From Acidobacteriota bacterium (GTDB lineage: Bacteria > Acidobacteriota > Thermoanaerobaculia > Gp7-AA8 > JAHWKK01): a stretch of DNA of 64,000 bases. The translations under genes and the position numbers were made by a program. Below, piece after piece: positions 32,232-41,003 of the stretch. The stretch spans positions 62,001-126,000 of the forward strand of contig JAHWKK010000004.1 of NCBI GenBank assembly GCA_019347945.1, given 5' to 3'. The notes below the pieces were generated by a model, which was not told where the DNA came from, did not search any database, and worked only from the letters and a program-made list of their open reading frames with translations. Numbering within the stretch: position 1 is the stretch's first letter; each line of letters opens with the position of its first letter.

Positions 32232-33824
32232 TCAGCGGGGAGGCCCGCGCCTGAAATCCCAGCTCGGTACCAGCTCGAGCGGGTGGTCGCGAAGGAACTC
32301 TTCACGAAACATCTCGAAGATCACCCGCCCGTCGAGATCCCGCGCAACCGGCCAGCCCGAGGCGAAAAAGAGCGTTGGAACGACATCGGTGACGCCGACC
32401 GGCAGCGGGCCCATGGCGCCGCTCCGGATGCCCGGCCCTTCGATCATCAACAGCCCGTCCGCATCCCCGGTCTCCGCTCGAACCCGCGACCGGAAGTAGC
32501 TCGCGAGATCATCGGGCGTGAAGTGAGGCTGGAAAGCCGAGGGGGAGACGACGACGAAGGTCGCCTCGGGAACGGCCGTTCGGAGCTCGAGCAGCGCCTC
32601 ACCGAGAAGGTGAACGCTGTCCCTGAAGATCTCCCCGCGCTCGGTTCCCTCTGCCTCGAGCAGATTTCCGCCACCGAGAGTCTCTCGGATCCGTCCGAGC
32701 GCATCTGCTTCGACCACGCGGACGAATGCTCCCGACTCCCGGACTGCACGGAGACGAGCGAGATCGCCCTCGAGGTGACGCAGGGCGACACGCCCTTCCT
32801 CTCCGCGGGACCGCAGCCGTTCCCTCGCGTCTTCGACACCCGGCCAGCTTTCCTCGGAACGGGCCAGACCGCGAAGCGTGCCCGCATGAAGCACCTTCAC
32901 CCCGCTCGCCTCGAGCACCGACCAGAAGGGACGCGAGCGCCCGAAGGGAGAACCGAGCGAGGTTCGTCTGCCCGGAGCGAGTCCCCACGTCCGAAATCCG
33001 AGACCGCTGGGAATGATCCGGAAGGGCTCGCTTTCCCACGGGACTCGATACGCCCATACGCCCGTCACACCATGCTGATAGGGGAGTTTTCCCGTCAGCA
33101 GGGAAGCCCAGATCGCCCTCCGGCTCGTCGTCGGAAAGGGCTCGATCCGCGCTCTGAATCCTCGGGTGCCCGCCTCCGTAAAATACGGAATCTCTCCCTC
33201 CCCCTCGAGCTGGATGATCCAGTCATACGGGAGATACCGGACCGCGACGACCACCAGCGGCCGGTCGAATGCAGCCGGGATGGTCGCGGAGGAAGGTCCC
33301 GGACTCTCCCCCGGGTCCAGCAAAGTCCGCTTCCAGCTGAGGGCCACGAAACAGATCGCGATCAGTGCCAGCGCCGTCCCGAACACGATCTGCTTCCGCC
33401 ATCCGACCGCATTCCTCTCCACAAGCCACAGAATGAACAGCGCAATCGTCAGCAGGCCGACGAACCCGGCCGACCGCGAAAGCTGGGTCACCGCGTCCTT
33501 CGGCAGATAGATCTGCAACGTGAGGCGGTGCATGAAGAAGATGACCGTGCAATAGGCGGCGGCAACGACGATGAATCCGAACCCGTGCGGGCGCAACTCG
33601 CCGGGTGGAAGAACTCTCATCCGCACCAGCCGAACGAGCCACAGCGCGAATCCGATCACAAGGCCACCGGCTGCACCATAGGCCGCGCTCACCAGCATCA
33701 GTTTGAGGAAACTGATTTCGATCTGTGGATTCAACGAATAGAGGAGCTGGACCGACAGAGCGGAGAAAGTAGCTCCGGCCACCAGCCGTCGGAGCAATCC
33801 CTTCGGAACCCGGCGAGTCAGCAT
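32232..33824 (-). CDS. Membrane protein with degenerate alkaline-phosphatase-superfamily domain
   Basis: This is a 530-residue protein. Residues 10-160 hold about five transmembrane helices. The remainder resembles type I phosphodiesterase/sulfatase enzymes. It has the phosphodiesterase-type stretch TTSRRAIWASLLTGKLPYQHG and the terminal GVTDVVPTLFFASGWPVARD followed by LDG. However, the first metal-binding Asp motif (usually a DG pair after a hydrophobic strand) is replaced by AVRYLPYDWI. The central metal-ligand His motif is not obvious. Activity may therefore be altered or lost. It could act on lipid or glycan phosphates at the membrane. It converges with the pseudopilin gene across 14 bases. 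Confidence 0.65.
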   Translation of the reverse strand: MLTRRVPKGLLRRLVAGATFSALSVQLLYSLNPQIEISFLKLMLVSAAYGAAGGLVIGFALWLVRLVRMRVLPPGELRPHGFGFIVVAAAYCTVIFFMHRLTLQIYLPKDAVTQLSRSAGFVGLLTIALFILWLVERNAVGWRKQIVFGTALALIAICFVALSWKRTLLDPGESPGPSSATIPAAFDRPLVVVAVRYLPYDWIIQLEGEGEIPYFTEAGTRGFRARIEPFPTTSRRAIWASLLTGKLPYQHGVTGVWAYRVPWESEPFRIIPSGLGFRTWGLAPGRRTSLGSPFGRSRPFWSVLEASGVKVLHAGTLRGLARSEESWPGVEDARERLRSRGEEGRVALRHLEGDLARLRAVRESGAFVRVVEADALGRIRETLGGGNLLEAEGTERGEIFRDSVHLLGEALLELRTAVPEATFVVVSPSAFQPHFTPDDLASYFRSRVRAETGDADGLLMIEGPGIRSGAMGPLPVGVTDVVPTLFFASGWPVARDLDGRVIFEMFREEFLRDHPLELVPSWDFRRGPPR

Positions 33825-33874
33825 TCGCCGCTCGATACTACCCGATCGCGATTGGAGCCCGGAGCCGGCAAATC

Positions 33875-36800
33875 TTGATCAGCCGGTCTTCCCTCACCAG
33901 GCTCGGTCATTCGCCCACCGCGCTCTTCGAGATGCTCGAACTTCCGGTGACCCCGGTCGAGATCGATGTCGATGACTGGCGGCGCTGCGGATTCGACCCA
34001 TCGATTCGACCTCCAGTGCGCCTGATTCACGCCGGAAGCCTCGGAAGGGTCGACCTGATCGCTCTCGAGGGTCCCGGCGCTTCTCTTCAGGCAAAAGCCC
34101 TGATCGAATCCTATTTCCGCTGGAGTCGCGATCTTACCCCCCTCGTTTCGGTTGCCGACGGTTCGCACCTTTCCGCGTGGAGCATTTCGAACAGCTCGGT
34201 TCGCCGGCTCGACATCGACACCCGCTCTCCGGGCTCCGATCTGATCGCCCGGCTCAATGCGCTTCGGGCACACCAGAGGTCGGGCGACCGGCTCGCCGGC
34301 CAGCTCCGCTCCGCCTTCGCCCGGGAAGACGTGTCGATGGTTTTTCTCCGAAGCTTTCGCGGCGGCGTGGCGAACATCGAGGAGATCACCTCGAGTCGCC
34401 TCGGCGTCTCCCGAACGGAAGCCGCCCGATTCGCGCTTCGACTCGCTTCACGGCTTCTGTTTCTGCAATTCATTCAGGCCGAAGGATGGCTCGATCACGA
34501 CACGTCGTTTCTTCGAAACCGGATCGGGGCGGCGATAGCAAAAGGAAGGAATGCCTACCGCGCCGTTCTGATCCCTCTTTTCTTCGGCGCTCTCGATCGC
34601 CCGGCTGCCAGACGCTCGGCACGTGCGGCCGGTCTCGGATCGATCCCATTTCTCAACGGCGGGCTCTTCCGCAGGACTCTACTCGAGCGACGCAACACCG
34701 CGCTGACCCTTCCGAACGAGATCCTCTCGTCTTTGTTGGAGAAAGTGTTCGACCCGTTCACCTACACCATCCGCGAGGATGATTCCGAGGGGCTTTCGAT
34801 CGACCCCGAAATGCTCGGGCATGTTTTCGAATCGCTCATGTCGTCGAACGAACGTGCGGAAAGCGGCAGCTTCTACACCCCCCGACCCGTGGTCGATCGC
34901 CTCACCAGGAGCGCGCTCGTTCAATGGCTTGCGAACGGCGACACCGAACAACGCCAGCGGATCGAAGCAAATGAAACCGAAGCGTTCGAGAGCCGCCAGA
35001 TGTATCGGAGACTTCAGAGAGCTCGAGTCGTCGATCCCGCCTGCGGCTCGGGCGCATTCCTCCTATCCGTAATGCAGACAATCGAGCGATTGAGCCGCGA
35101 GCTCGCCGGCGCGGCCGGTTTCTCTCCGCCGCGCAGGCTCAGGAGGAGGATCGTCGCACGCTCACTCCATGGGGTCGATCTCAAGCCCGAGGCCGTCGAG
35201 CTCTGCGAGCTGAGGCTCTGGCTGGCCGTCGCGGGCTCCGAGCGGAACGTGCCGACTCACCGAATCCAGCCGCTCCCCAATCTCGACAGGAACATCCGCC
35301 AGGGAAACTCGCTCCTTTCTCCGCTCGACTTGATCGGCGCCAGCCGGCACCGAGCATCGTCCCGCTGGGTAAAGGAAGTCCGTCGAAGGCGCCATCTGCT
35401 CGATCGCTACCGCGCCGGCGGCAGTGGATCTCGTCTTATTTCAGAGAAACTCCACCAGTTCGACAGAAATATCACGGTGGCGATCCTTCGAGATCTCATC
35501 GCTGAAGATCGTGAGCTCCTTCGCCTGTTGCGAGCTCAATCGACACTCGTGGGCCAACCCAATGAAACGGCACATATTGCCGAAGCCGAACGGCGAATAC
35601 GCGAACGGACCCGACAGCTGCGAAGCACGGAGCGAGGGAGCGTCGATGCCTTTTCGTGGGAAGTGCACTTTGGCGAAGCGATGCAGAACGGTTTCGATCT
35701 CGTCGTCGGTAACCCGCCGTGGGTCCGCTCTTCCCGCGTTCCCCCCGCTACCAGAGCACGACTGGCCGAAGTCTACGACGGCGCAAGAGGCGGAACAGGC
35801 GGGGTGAGACAGTTCGATCTGGCATCGTTGTTCGTCGAAGCTGCAATCGACCGCCTCGCGCCGGACGGCGTTGCCGCGATGCTCGTTCCATCGAAGATTC
35901 TGAAGTCGAACTACGGCCTGCCGATCCGGCAGCGAATCGAAAAGAACCATTCCCTGCTCGCCGTTCATGACTGGTCTCGCGACTCGTCGATCTTCGACGC
36001 CGATGTGTTCCCGGTCGGGCTCACGGTCGGGAAGCGCGCCTCCGTTGCGGGACCGGTCCGCATCCTTCGCGACTCGTCCACACTCGAGGTTTCACGCGAA
36101 CGGATGAGTCATCGCGGCCGATGGCTTCTTCTTCCGCCGGAGCTCCTCGAGCTGATCGACTCGCTCGGAAAGCGGCATCGAACCCTCGAGGAAGTGCTAC
36201 GGCGGAAGCCGTTCATGGGAATCAGGACTGGAGGAAATGCCGAGCACTTTCTGCGGGTGAGCCGGATCGGAGATCGGTTTCTCGAGCTCGAAGACGGTGG
36301 CCAGATTCCGCTGGACCAGGCCGCGCTCTGTGCTCGCGGAAGAGACGTCCGTCGATGGAATTGCGAGCCGGCGACCTTCCTCAGAATGACACTCGATTCG
36401 AGGCCTCGCTTCGTCTCCCCCGCACACCTCGGAATGAAAGTCGTCTGGAAAGACGTCGCAACGCGCCTGGAGTGCGTTGCGCTTGCGCCGCGGCGACGGA
36501 TTCACGGCTGCTCCATTCCGCTCGTTCCCAACCAGACGCTCTACGGACTGCAGACGTTCAGCCGCGAAGAGTCGCATTACCTCTCGGCGATGCTGAACTC
36601 CGCCGTCTGCACGTTTCTCGCGATCGCGCTCGCCGATCAGGCCAAAGATGGTCACTATCGATTCTACGGAGCCACGGTCGGCCAGATTCCGTTTCCGCGA
36701 CTCGACCCGTCCTCGCCCCTTCGAAAGAGGCTCGCACGACTCGGCGCAGCGGCTCACGCCGGCGGAAATCACGGAAAGCGAATCGACGAGATCGCTGCGA

Positions 36801-36889
36801 CCGCCTACGGCATCCGTCTCGTAGAACTTTCACTGATCGGAGAAGCACTCGAGGATGGTCGGCATCCGGGACAATCCGCCCAACCGTGA
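33875..36889 (+). CDS. Eco57I-like adenine-N6 DNA methyltransferase
   Basis: This is a 1004-residue protein; a TTG start follows GGAG about 10 bases upstream. The catalytic core is intact: SAM-binding motif I VVDPACGSGAFLLS near residue 386 and catalytic motif IV DLVVGNPPWV near 611. FESLMSSNERAESGSFYTP marks the Eco57I/PglX-type N-terminal region. The C-terminal 300 residues form the usual target-recognition and TaqI-C-like part (YHYRFYGATVGQIPFPRL-like end). I see no convincing PD-(D/E)xK nuclease triad in the first 300 residues. The helicase gene downstream overlaps by 35 bases, so the two are a unit. It probably methylates adenine in a restriction or defence context. Confidence 0.85.
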   Translation: MISRSSLTRLGHSPTALFEMLELPVTPVEIDVDDWRRCGFDPSIRPPVRLIHAGSLGRVDLIALEGPGASLQAKALIESYFRWSRDLTPLVSVADGSHLSAWSISNSSVRRLDIDTRSPGSDLIARLNALRAHQRSGDRLAGQLRSAFAREDVSMVFLRSFRGGVANIEEITSSRLGVSRTEAARFALRLASRLLFLQFIQAEGWLDHDTSFLRNRIGAAIAKGRNAYRAVLIPLFFGALDRPAARRSARAAGLGSIPFLNGGLFRRTLLERRNTALTLPNEILSSLLEKVFDPFTYTIREDDSEGLSIDPEMLGHVFESLMSSNERAESGSFYTPRPVVDRLTRSALVQWLANGDTEQRQRIEANETEAFESRQMYRRLQRARVVDPACGSGAFLLSVMQTIERLSRELAGAAGFSPPRRLRRRIVARSLHGVDLKPEAVELCELRLWLAVAGSERNVPTHRIQPLPNLDRNIRQGNSLLSPLDLIGASRHRASSRWVKEVRRRRHLLDRYRAGGSGSRLISEKLHQFDRNITVAILRDLIAEDRELLRLLRAQSTLVGQPNETAHIAEAERRIRERTRQLRSTERGSVDAFSWEVHFGEAMQNGFDLVVGNPPWVRSSRVPPATRARLAEVYDGARGGTGGVRQFDLASLFVEAAIDRLAPDGVAAMLVPSKILKSNYGLPIRQRIEKNHSLLAVHDWSRDSSIFDADVFPVGLTVGKRASVAGPVRILRDSSTLEVSRERMSHRGRWLLLPPELLELIDSLGKRHRTLEEVLRRKPFMGIRTGGNAEHFLRVSRIGDRFLELEDGGQIPLDQAALCARGRDVRRWNCEPATFLRMTLDSRPRFVSPAHLGMKVVWKDVATRLECVALAPRRRIHGCSIPLVPNQTLYGLQTFSREESHYLSAMLNSAVCTFLAIALADQAKDGHYRFYGATVGQIPFPRLDPSSPLRKRLARLGAAAHAGGNHGKRIDEIAATAYGIRLVELSLIGEALEDGRHPGQSAQP

Positions 36890-38720
36890 ATCGCAGGGAT
36901 TCGCCTCGGTTCTCGAGTTTCTCGGCTCGGCTGTGGAGTCGAACGTCGGCGAGCTCTCGCCACACCAGCGGATTGGGGCGGGATGGCTCGTCGACCGCAT
37001 CAGGCGATACGGTGGCGCGGTTCTCGCGGATGACGTCGGAACCGGAAAGACCCGAACGGCGCTGGCTGCCTCAAATCTGCTACGCCGTGATCGTCTTGCA
37101 TTCGGCGTCATCTGTTCCCCTTCGCTCGTTCCGCACTGGCGACAGGAAGCTTCGAAGCAGAATCTCGCAGTCGAGATCGTTTCCACCGGCCTGCTCGGGC
37201 GCCGCGATCTTCCTCCCCTCGACGGATGGATCATCGATGAAGCTCACGCTTTCAGGAATCCGTCGACACGAGGCTGGAAGACACTCCACACTCTCGCTCG
37301 CAATCACTCGCTGATTCTCGTCACGGCCACGCCGCTCTGGAACGGGCTCGACGATCTCGAGGCTCTGATTCGAATCTTTGCGAGCGACTCCGCGCTTCGC
37401 TGCGAAGGCGTGGCATCGATCGCCCGAGCCTTCGCAGATCGCGATCGCCGGGCGATCTCCATCGTCTTCGAGGCACTCGTTCTCCGACGCGATCGGTCAT
37501 GGTTCGATCCCGTCGCGTCGAGCAGTCTCGTCTGGAGATCCATCGGCAGACCCGGGGCGGCCGAGGTGACCGCGCTGGCCCGCGAGCTCCAGACACTGAC
37601 GTTCCCGCTGAGCCTGAGCGATTCGGCCCATCTTCAGCGCGCATTCCTTCTCGCAAGGCTGGAGTCGGGTTACGGCGCACTTCGTTCGTCCCTGATCCGA
37701 CAAAGACGCTTCTGCTCCCGGGCTCTTTCAATGGCCCGGCGCGGCCGTCGCCTCGGCAGACGATCGGATTTGAGTGATCTCGCGATCGACTCGGACTTGT
37801 GGCAACTGCCGCTCTTTCCGTCTCTCCTCGGAATTCCTCTCAAAGATCCTGATGATCTGGAAGAGCTCGAGCGGGAAATAGACACGATCGATCGCATCGC
37901 CCGGATCATCCCGCCCGATGACCCGAAGCTCGACGCGCTGACGGAACTGTTCGTCGATGGACCGACCATCATTTTCTCGAGCTGGTCAGAGTCCGCGCTC
38001 GAGATCTACCGGAGACTGATCGAAGCAGGAGTGCGAGCCGTCGTCGTCACGGCGGGACGGACCGAGCGATCCGGCGTTGCCTGTTCCCACTTCGAGGCGA
38101 TCGAGCTCTTCCGCACCGGCGGGGCCGACACGCTCGTCGCGACCGATCTCGCAGGCGAAGGACTCAATCTTCAGCGCGCCCGCCGGATCGTTCACTGGGA
38201 TGTGCCCTGGTCGCCCGTCAGACTCGATCAACGAAACGTACGCGCCTGGCGGATGGGCCAGATCCACGACGTCGAGGTCGTCCTGTTCCGGCCGGTCGTC
38301 TCCTTCCGGCAGCACGCGCTCTTCCACAAGGAGGCGCAGAAGCAGAGCTGGCTCGATGCCTGTTCGATTCCAGGACCGGAGGCGGCGCCACGTCAGCCGG
38401 TCGTACCATCCGAACGCGGAGTCCTGCTCCTGATGGAGCACCGTTCCACACCGCGAGCAATCCTGTTCGATGCTCACTTCCGGATCCTCCCGACCTGCGG
38501 CCTCGGGACCAAACTCCTGAACCGAGGAGTCCATCCCGGAACGCTCGAATCCGTGAGAATCGTGCTCGAAGGCCGGCACCGATTGCCCGCTTCGGAGCGC
38601 GCTACTCGCGACTGTTCGCTTCTCGACGGTCAGATCCTCGATGCATTCGTCGTGAATGATCCGGCTGAAGCGGGCGGCTCAGCGACCGAAGATCAGACTC
38701 CAGATCGAGCGACGCGGTGA
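36855..38720 (+). CDS. SNF2-family helicase/translocase paired with the methyltransferase
   Basis: This is a 621-residue superfamily 2 protein. Motif I is LADDVGTGKTRTA near residue 58, motif II is DEAH near 125, and motif III is VTATPLWNGLDDLEAL. The C-terminal RecA domain has IFSSWSESALEIYR, the VATDLAGEGLNLQRAR motif V and the arginine-finger motif VI DQRNVRAWRMGQ. The SNF2 accessory insert is reduced. Such enzymes translocate on duplex DNA. Its start lies inside the methyltransferase end. No nuclease domain is visible. It overlaps the convergent M23 peptidase gene by 42 bases. Confidence 0.85.
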   Translation: MVGIRDNPPNRESQGFASVLEFLGSAVESNVGELSPHQRIGAGWLVDRIRRYGGAVLADDVGTGKTRTALAASNLLRRDRLAFGVICSPSLVPHWRQEASKQNLAVEIVSTGLLGRRDLPPLDGWIIDEAHAFRNPSTRGWKTLHTLARNHSLILVTATPLWNGLDDLEALIRIFASDSALRCEGVASIARAFADRDRRAISIVFEALVLRRDRSWFDPVASSSLVWRSIGRPGAAEVTALARELQTLTFPLSLSDSAHLQRAFLLARLESGYGALRSSLIRQRRFCSRALSMARRGRRLGRRSDLSDLAIDSDLWQLPLFPSLLGIPLKDPDDLEELEREIDTIDRIARIIPPDDPKLDALTELFVDGPTIIFSSWSESALEIYRRLIEAGVRAVVVTAGRTERSGVACSHFEAIELFRTGGADTLVATDLAGEGLNLQRARRIVHWDVPWSPVRLDQRNVRAWRMGQIHDVEVVLFRPVVSFRQHALFHKEAQKQSWLDACSIPGPEAAPRQPVVPSERGVLLLMEHRSTPRAILFDAHFRILPTCGLGTKLLNRGVHPGTLESVRIVLEGRHRLPASERATRDCSLLDGQILDAFVVNDPAEAGGSATEDQTPDRATR

Positions 38721-39368
38721 TCGAGATCGCGGCTCCTTCGCACTCGCCATGCGGACATCCTCATCGTAGATCGTTCGAGATTGAGCCAGAACCGGATACG
38801 GATTCATGACTCTGCTCCGCTCACGCACTTCGAAGTGGAGGTGTGTAGGCGTATGGATCGCGTTCCCGCTGTTTCCGACATAGCCAAGAAGATCGCCGGC
38901 GCGCACCGCGAGTCCCTCGCGCAATCCATCAGCCCAGTCTTCCAGGTGGGCATAGAAATACGAGCGGCCGTCTCTGCCACTGACCCGGAGTGCCTTTCCG
39001 GAGCGTGCACCCGTCTGGATCGATGCGACCCGACCGTCGACGACGGCAACTGCCGGCGTCCATCGCGGAGCGAAAATGTCGATCCCCTGGTGGCTTCGTC
39101 CGCCGGAGCGCGGATCACCGAAGCTGTCGCGCAGCTCGTGATTGGTCACACCCGCGACGGGCATTACGATCGTCCCGTAGGGCCGCTGCCGCTGAGGCGT
39201 GCGGGAGCTCCTCGTCACACCCGACAAAACGCCGCGAAGGCCCTTGACCGAGACACGGGCAGAGTGGTTTTCTGTCCTCTCGGGGGGTCGCGGTTCACCA
39301 GAAACGGACAGTGCAGCAGCCCCGACCAACGCCGCCATTGCCGTCGCAAGGTACTTTGTTCTCATCAT
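38679..39368 (-). CDS. M23-family (LytM/NlpD-like) peptidase
   Basis: This is a 229-residue exported protein with a signal peptide ending near residue 24. Two adjacent ATGs start it (39368 and 39365); GGGAG is better spaced from the second. The LytM metal site is present: His in SHQGIDIFAP near residue 102, Asp close by, and the HxH pair in THLHFEVRE near 175. These enzymes cut peptidoglycan crosslinks or activate amidases. The 40-residue N-terminal linker is Arg-rich. The C-terminal tail SRSPRRSIWSLIF is basic then hydrophobic. The last 14 codons overlap the 3' end of the convergent helicase gene. Confidence 0.88.
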   Translation of the reverse strand: MMRTKYLATAMAALVGAAALSVSGEPRPPERTENHSARVSVKGLRGVLSGVTRSSRTPQRQRPYGTIVMPVAGVTNHELRDSFGDPRSGGRSHQGIDIFAPRWTPAVAVVDGRVASIQTGARSGKALRVSGRDGRSYFYAHLEDWADGLREGLAVRAGDLLGYVGNSGNAIHTPTHLHFEVRERSRVMNPYPVLAQSRTIYDEDVRMASAKEPRSRSPRRSIWSLIFGR

Positions 39369-39484
39369 TTACTCCCTTCGAACCGAAATCTGGACGAAGG
39401 GGATAGCGCAACCTGCGGACCACTTGGTTGCAGTGGGCGCCCGAGACGCCCGGGCGCGGGCGAATCAACCGAGCGAGACGGATC

Positions 39485-40711
39485 TCAGGGCCGGCTTCTG
39501 CTGCGGCCCGATCGGAATCCGCGGGAACGGCCCGTCGGACGGCGGTTGGAGAACGACGCCGATTTGCGGCTTCGTTCCTTCACCGGAGGAATTGTCAGTC
39601 CCTCGATGTGGAGTTGCTTGATCTCGACACCCGTGACCTTCTCGACCCTTCGGACGACCGATTCGTCCTCGAACGTGACGAAACTGATCGCGATCCCCGA
39701 GACCTCGGCCCGTCCGGTCCGGCCGATTCGATGAACGTAGTCATCCGGCTGGGGCGGAAAGTCGAAGTTGATCACGTGAGAGATGCCGTCGACATCGATT
39801 CCGCGAGCGGCGACGTCGGTTCCGATGAGAACTCTGACGCGTTCCTGTTTGAATTTGTCGAGAACGGAGGTTCTCTGCGCCTGCGTGCGGTTCGAATGAA
39901 TCCGCTCGCAAGAGATGCCTGCAGCGCTGAGCTTGCGATGAATCTTGTCCGCGCCGTGCTTGGTGCGGGAAAAGACGAGAACCTTGGACAGACTCTCGTC
40001 CTGGAGAATGTGGAGGAGAACGTCGATCTTGCTCTCTCGCACGACTCCGTATCGAAACTGCTCGACGAGATCCGAGGTGCGTGAGCGCGCTCCGATCTCG
40101 ATATTCACGGGATTGCGGAGCATTTCCTGCGCGATCTTCTCGATTTCCGGCGAAAAAGTTGCCGAGAAGAGCAGCGACTGGCGTCGCGACGGAAGTTTCT
40201 GAACGATCCGGCGGATGGCCGGAAGAAAGCCGATGTCGAGCATTCGATCCGCTTCATCGAGCACGAGAAGCTCGATCCCGCCGATGTCGACGAGGTTCCG
40301 GCGAAGCAGATCCTCGAGTCGCCCCGGGGTCGCGACGATGATGTCGACACCCTGTCGGACGGCCTGGATCTGTCCCTTCTCGCTCACGCCACCATAGATG
40401 GCGGTGAGCCGCAGCGACAGTCCTTTTCCGTACGTGCGAACGCTCTCCTCGACCTGCACGGCAAGCTCTCTGGTCGGAGCGAGCACCAGCGCACGGGGCC
40501 GTTTGTTCGACTGACCGCGGCTGAGTGTGTTCAGGATCGGGAGAACGAAAGCCGCGGTTTTCCCGGTTCCCGTCTGCGCGATGCCGACGACATCCCTCCC
40601 GGCGAGGATTTCGGGGATGGCCTGCTGCTGAATCGGGGTCGGTTGAAGATACCCCTCGTTACGTATGGCTGTAGTGATTGCCGGCTCGAGGCCGAGCTCA
40701 TGAAATGGCAT
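39485..40711 (-). CDS. DEAD-box RNA helicase (RhlE-like)
   Basis: This is a 408-residue protein with all DEAD-box motifs. The Q motif is YLQPTPIQQQAIPEI, motif I is AQTGTGKT near 46, motif II is DEAD near 150, and motif III is SAT. The C-terminal domain ends in HRIGRTGRAEVSG (motif VI). The tail beyond residue 375 is Arg/Ser-rich (RRPTGRSRGFRSGRSRSRP) and probably binds RNA. RhlE-type helicases remodel structured RNA in ribosome assembly, decay or cold adaptation. The 5' leader holds a stable hairpin at 40729-40757, suggesting post-transcriptional control. Confidence 0.95.
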   Translation of the reverse strand: MPFHELGLEPAITTAIRNEGYLQPTPIQQQAIPEILAGRDVVGIAQTGTGKTAAFVLPILNTLSRGQSNKRPRALVLAPTRELAVQVEESVRTYGKGLSLRLTAIYGGVSEKGQIQAVRQGVDIIVATPGRLEDLLRRNLVDIGGIELLVLDEADRMLDIGFLPAIRRIVQKLPSRRQSLLFSATFSPEIEKIAQEMLRNPVNIEIGARSRTSDLVEQFRYGVVRESKIDVLLHILQDESLSKVLVFSRTKHGADKIHRKLSAAGISCERIHSNRTQAQRTSVLDKFKQERVRVLIGTDVAARGIDVDGISHVINFDFPPQPDDYVHRIGRTGRAEVSGIAISFVTFEDESVVRRVEKVTGVEIKQLHIEGLTIPPVKERSRKSASFSNRRPTGRSRGFRSGRSRSRP

Positions 40712-40728
40712 GGGTTACACCTGTCTTC

Positions 40729-40757
40729 CTTCAGAGTATTCTGCGTTCACTCTGAAG
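40729..40757 (-). promoter_or_regulatory. Hairpin in the 5' leader of the DEAD-box helicase gene
   Basis: CTTCAGAGT (40729-40737) and ACTCTGAAG (40749-40757) pair perfectly around an 11-base loop. An outer GTTAC/GTAAC pair at 40715-40719 and 40764-40768 extends it across the AGGTG ribosome binding site region. It may modulate ribosome access. It matches no riboswitch class that I recognise. Confidence 0.45.
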
Positions 40758-41003
40758 CGTTCGGGTAACTCACCGTACTGAATGCCTGCAGATGCGAATG
40801 CGGTAATCAGGCGAACAGCCCTTCCGGCAAACTTATTCACCGCTTTTGAAAAAGGGCAGAAACCGAAAGATCCGGGCTGCGCTCGTATCGGATCATTTCC
40901 GGTACCCGGTCGCTACGCACGACGGTGTCCGCGTCACGAGGTTGTCAATAAAAGTACATTTTCACTACCATACGGAAAGGAAATGCAAATCCGAGGAGGC
41001 AAT

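Noticed and set aside
32214-33878. A 554-codon open frame on the plus strand
   Set aside because: Antisense shadow of the phosphatase-like membrane protein; no motif, and very high Arg/Glu/Pro content.
33875-38720. Complete DISARM or BREX locus
   Set aside because: No DrmA, DrmB, DrmC, BrxC, BrxL or PglZ homologue lies on either side; neighbours are a membrane phosphatase-like gene and a peptidase.
40715-40768. Riboswitch in the helicase leader
   Set aside because: The stem is simple and no conserved riboswitch core could be recognised; kept only as a hairpin.
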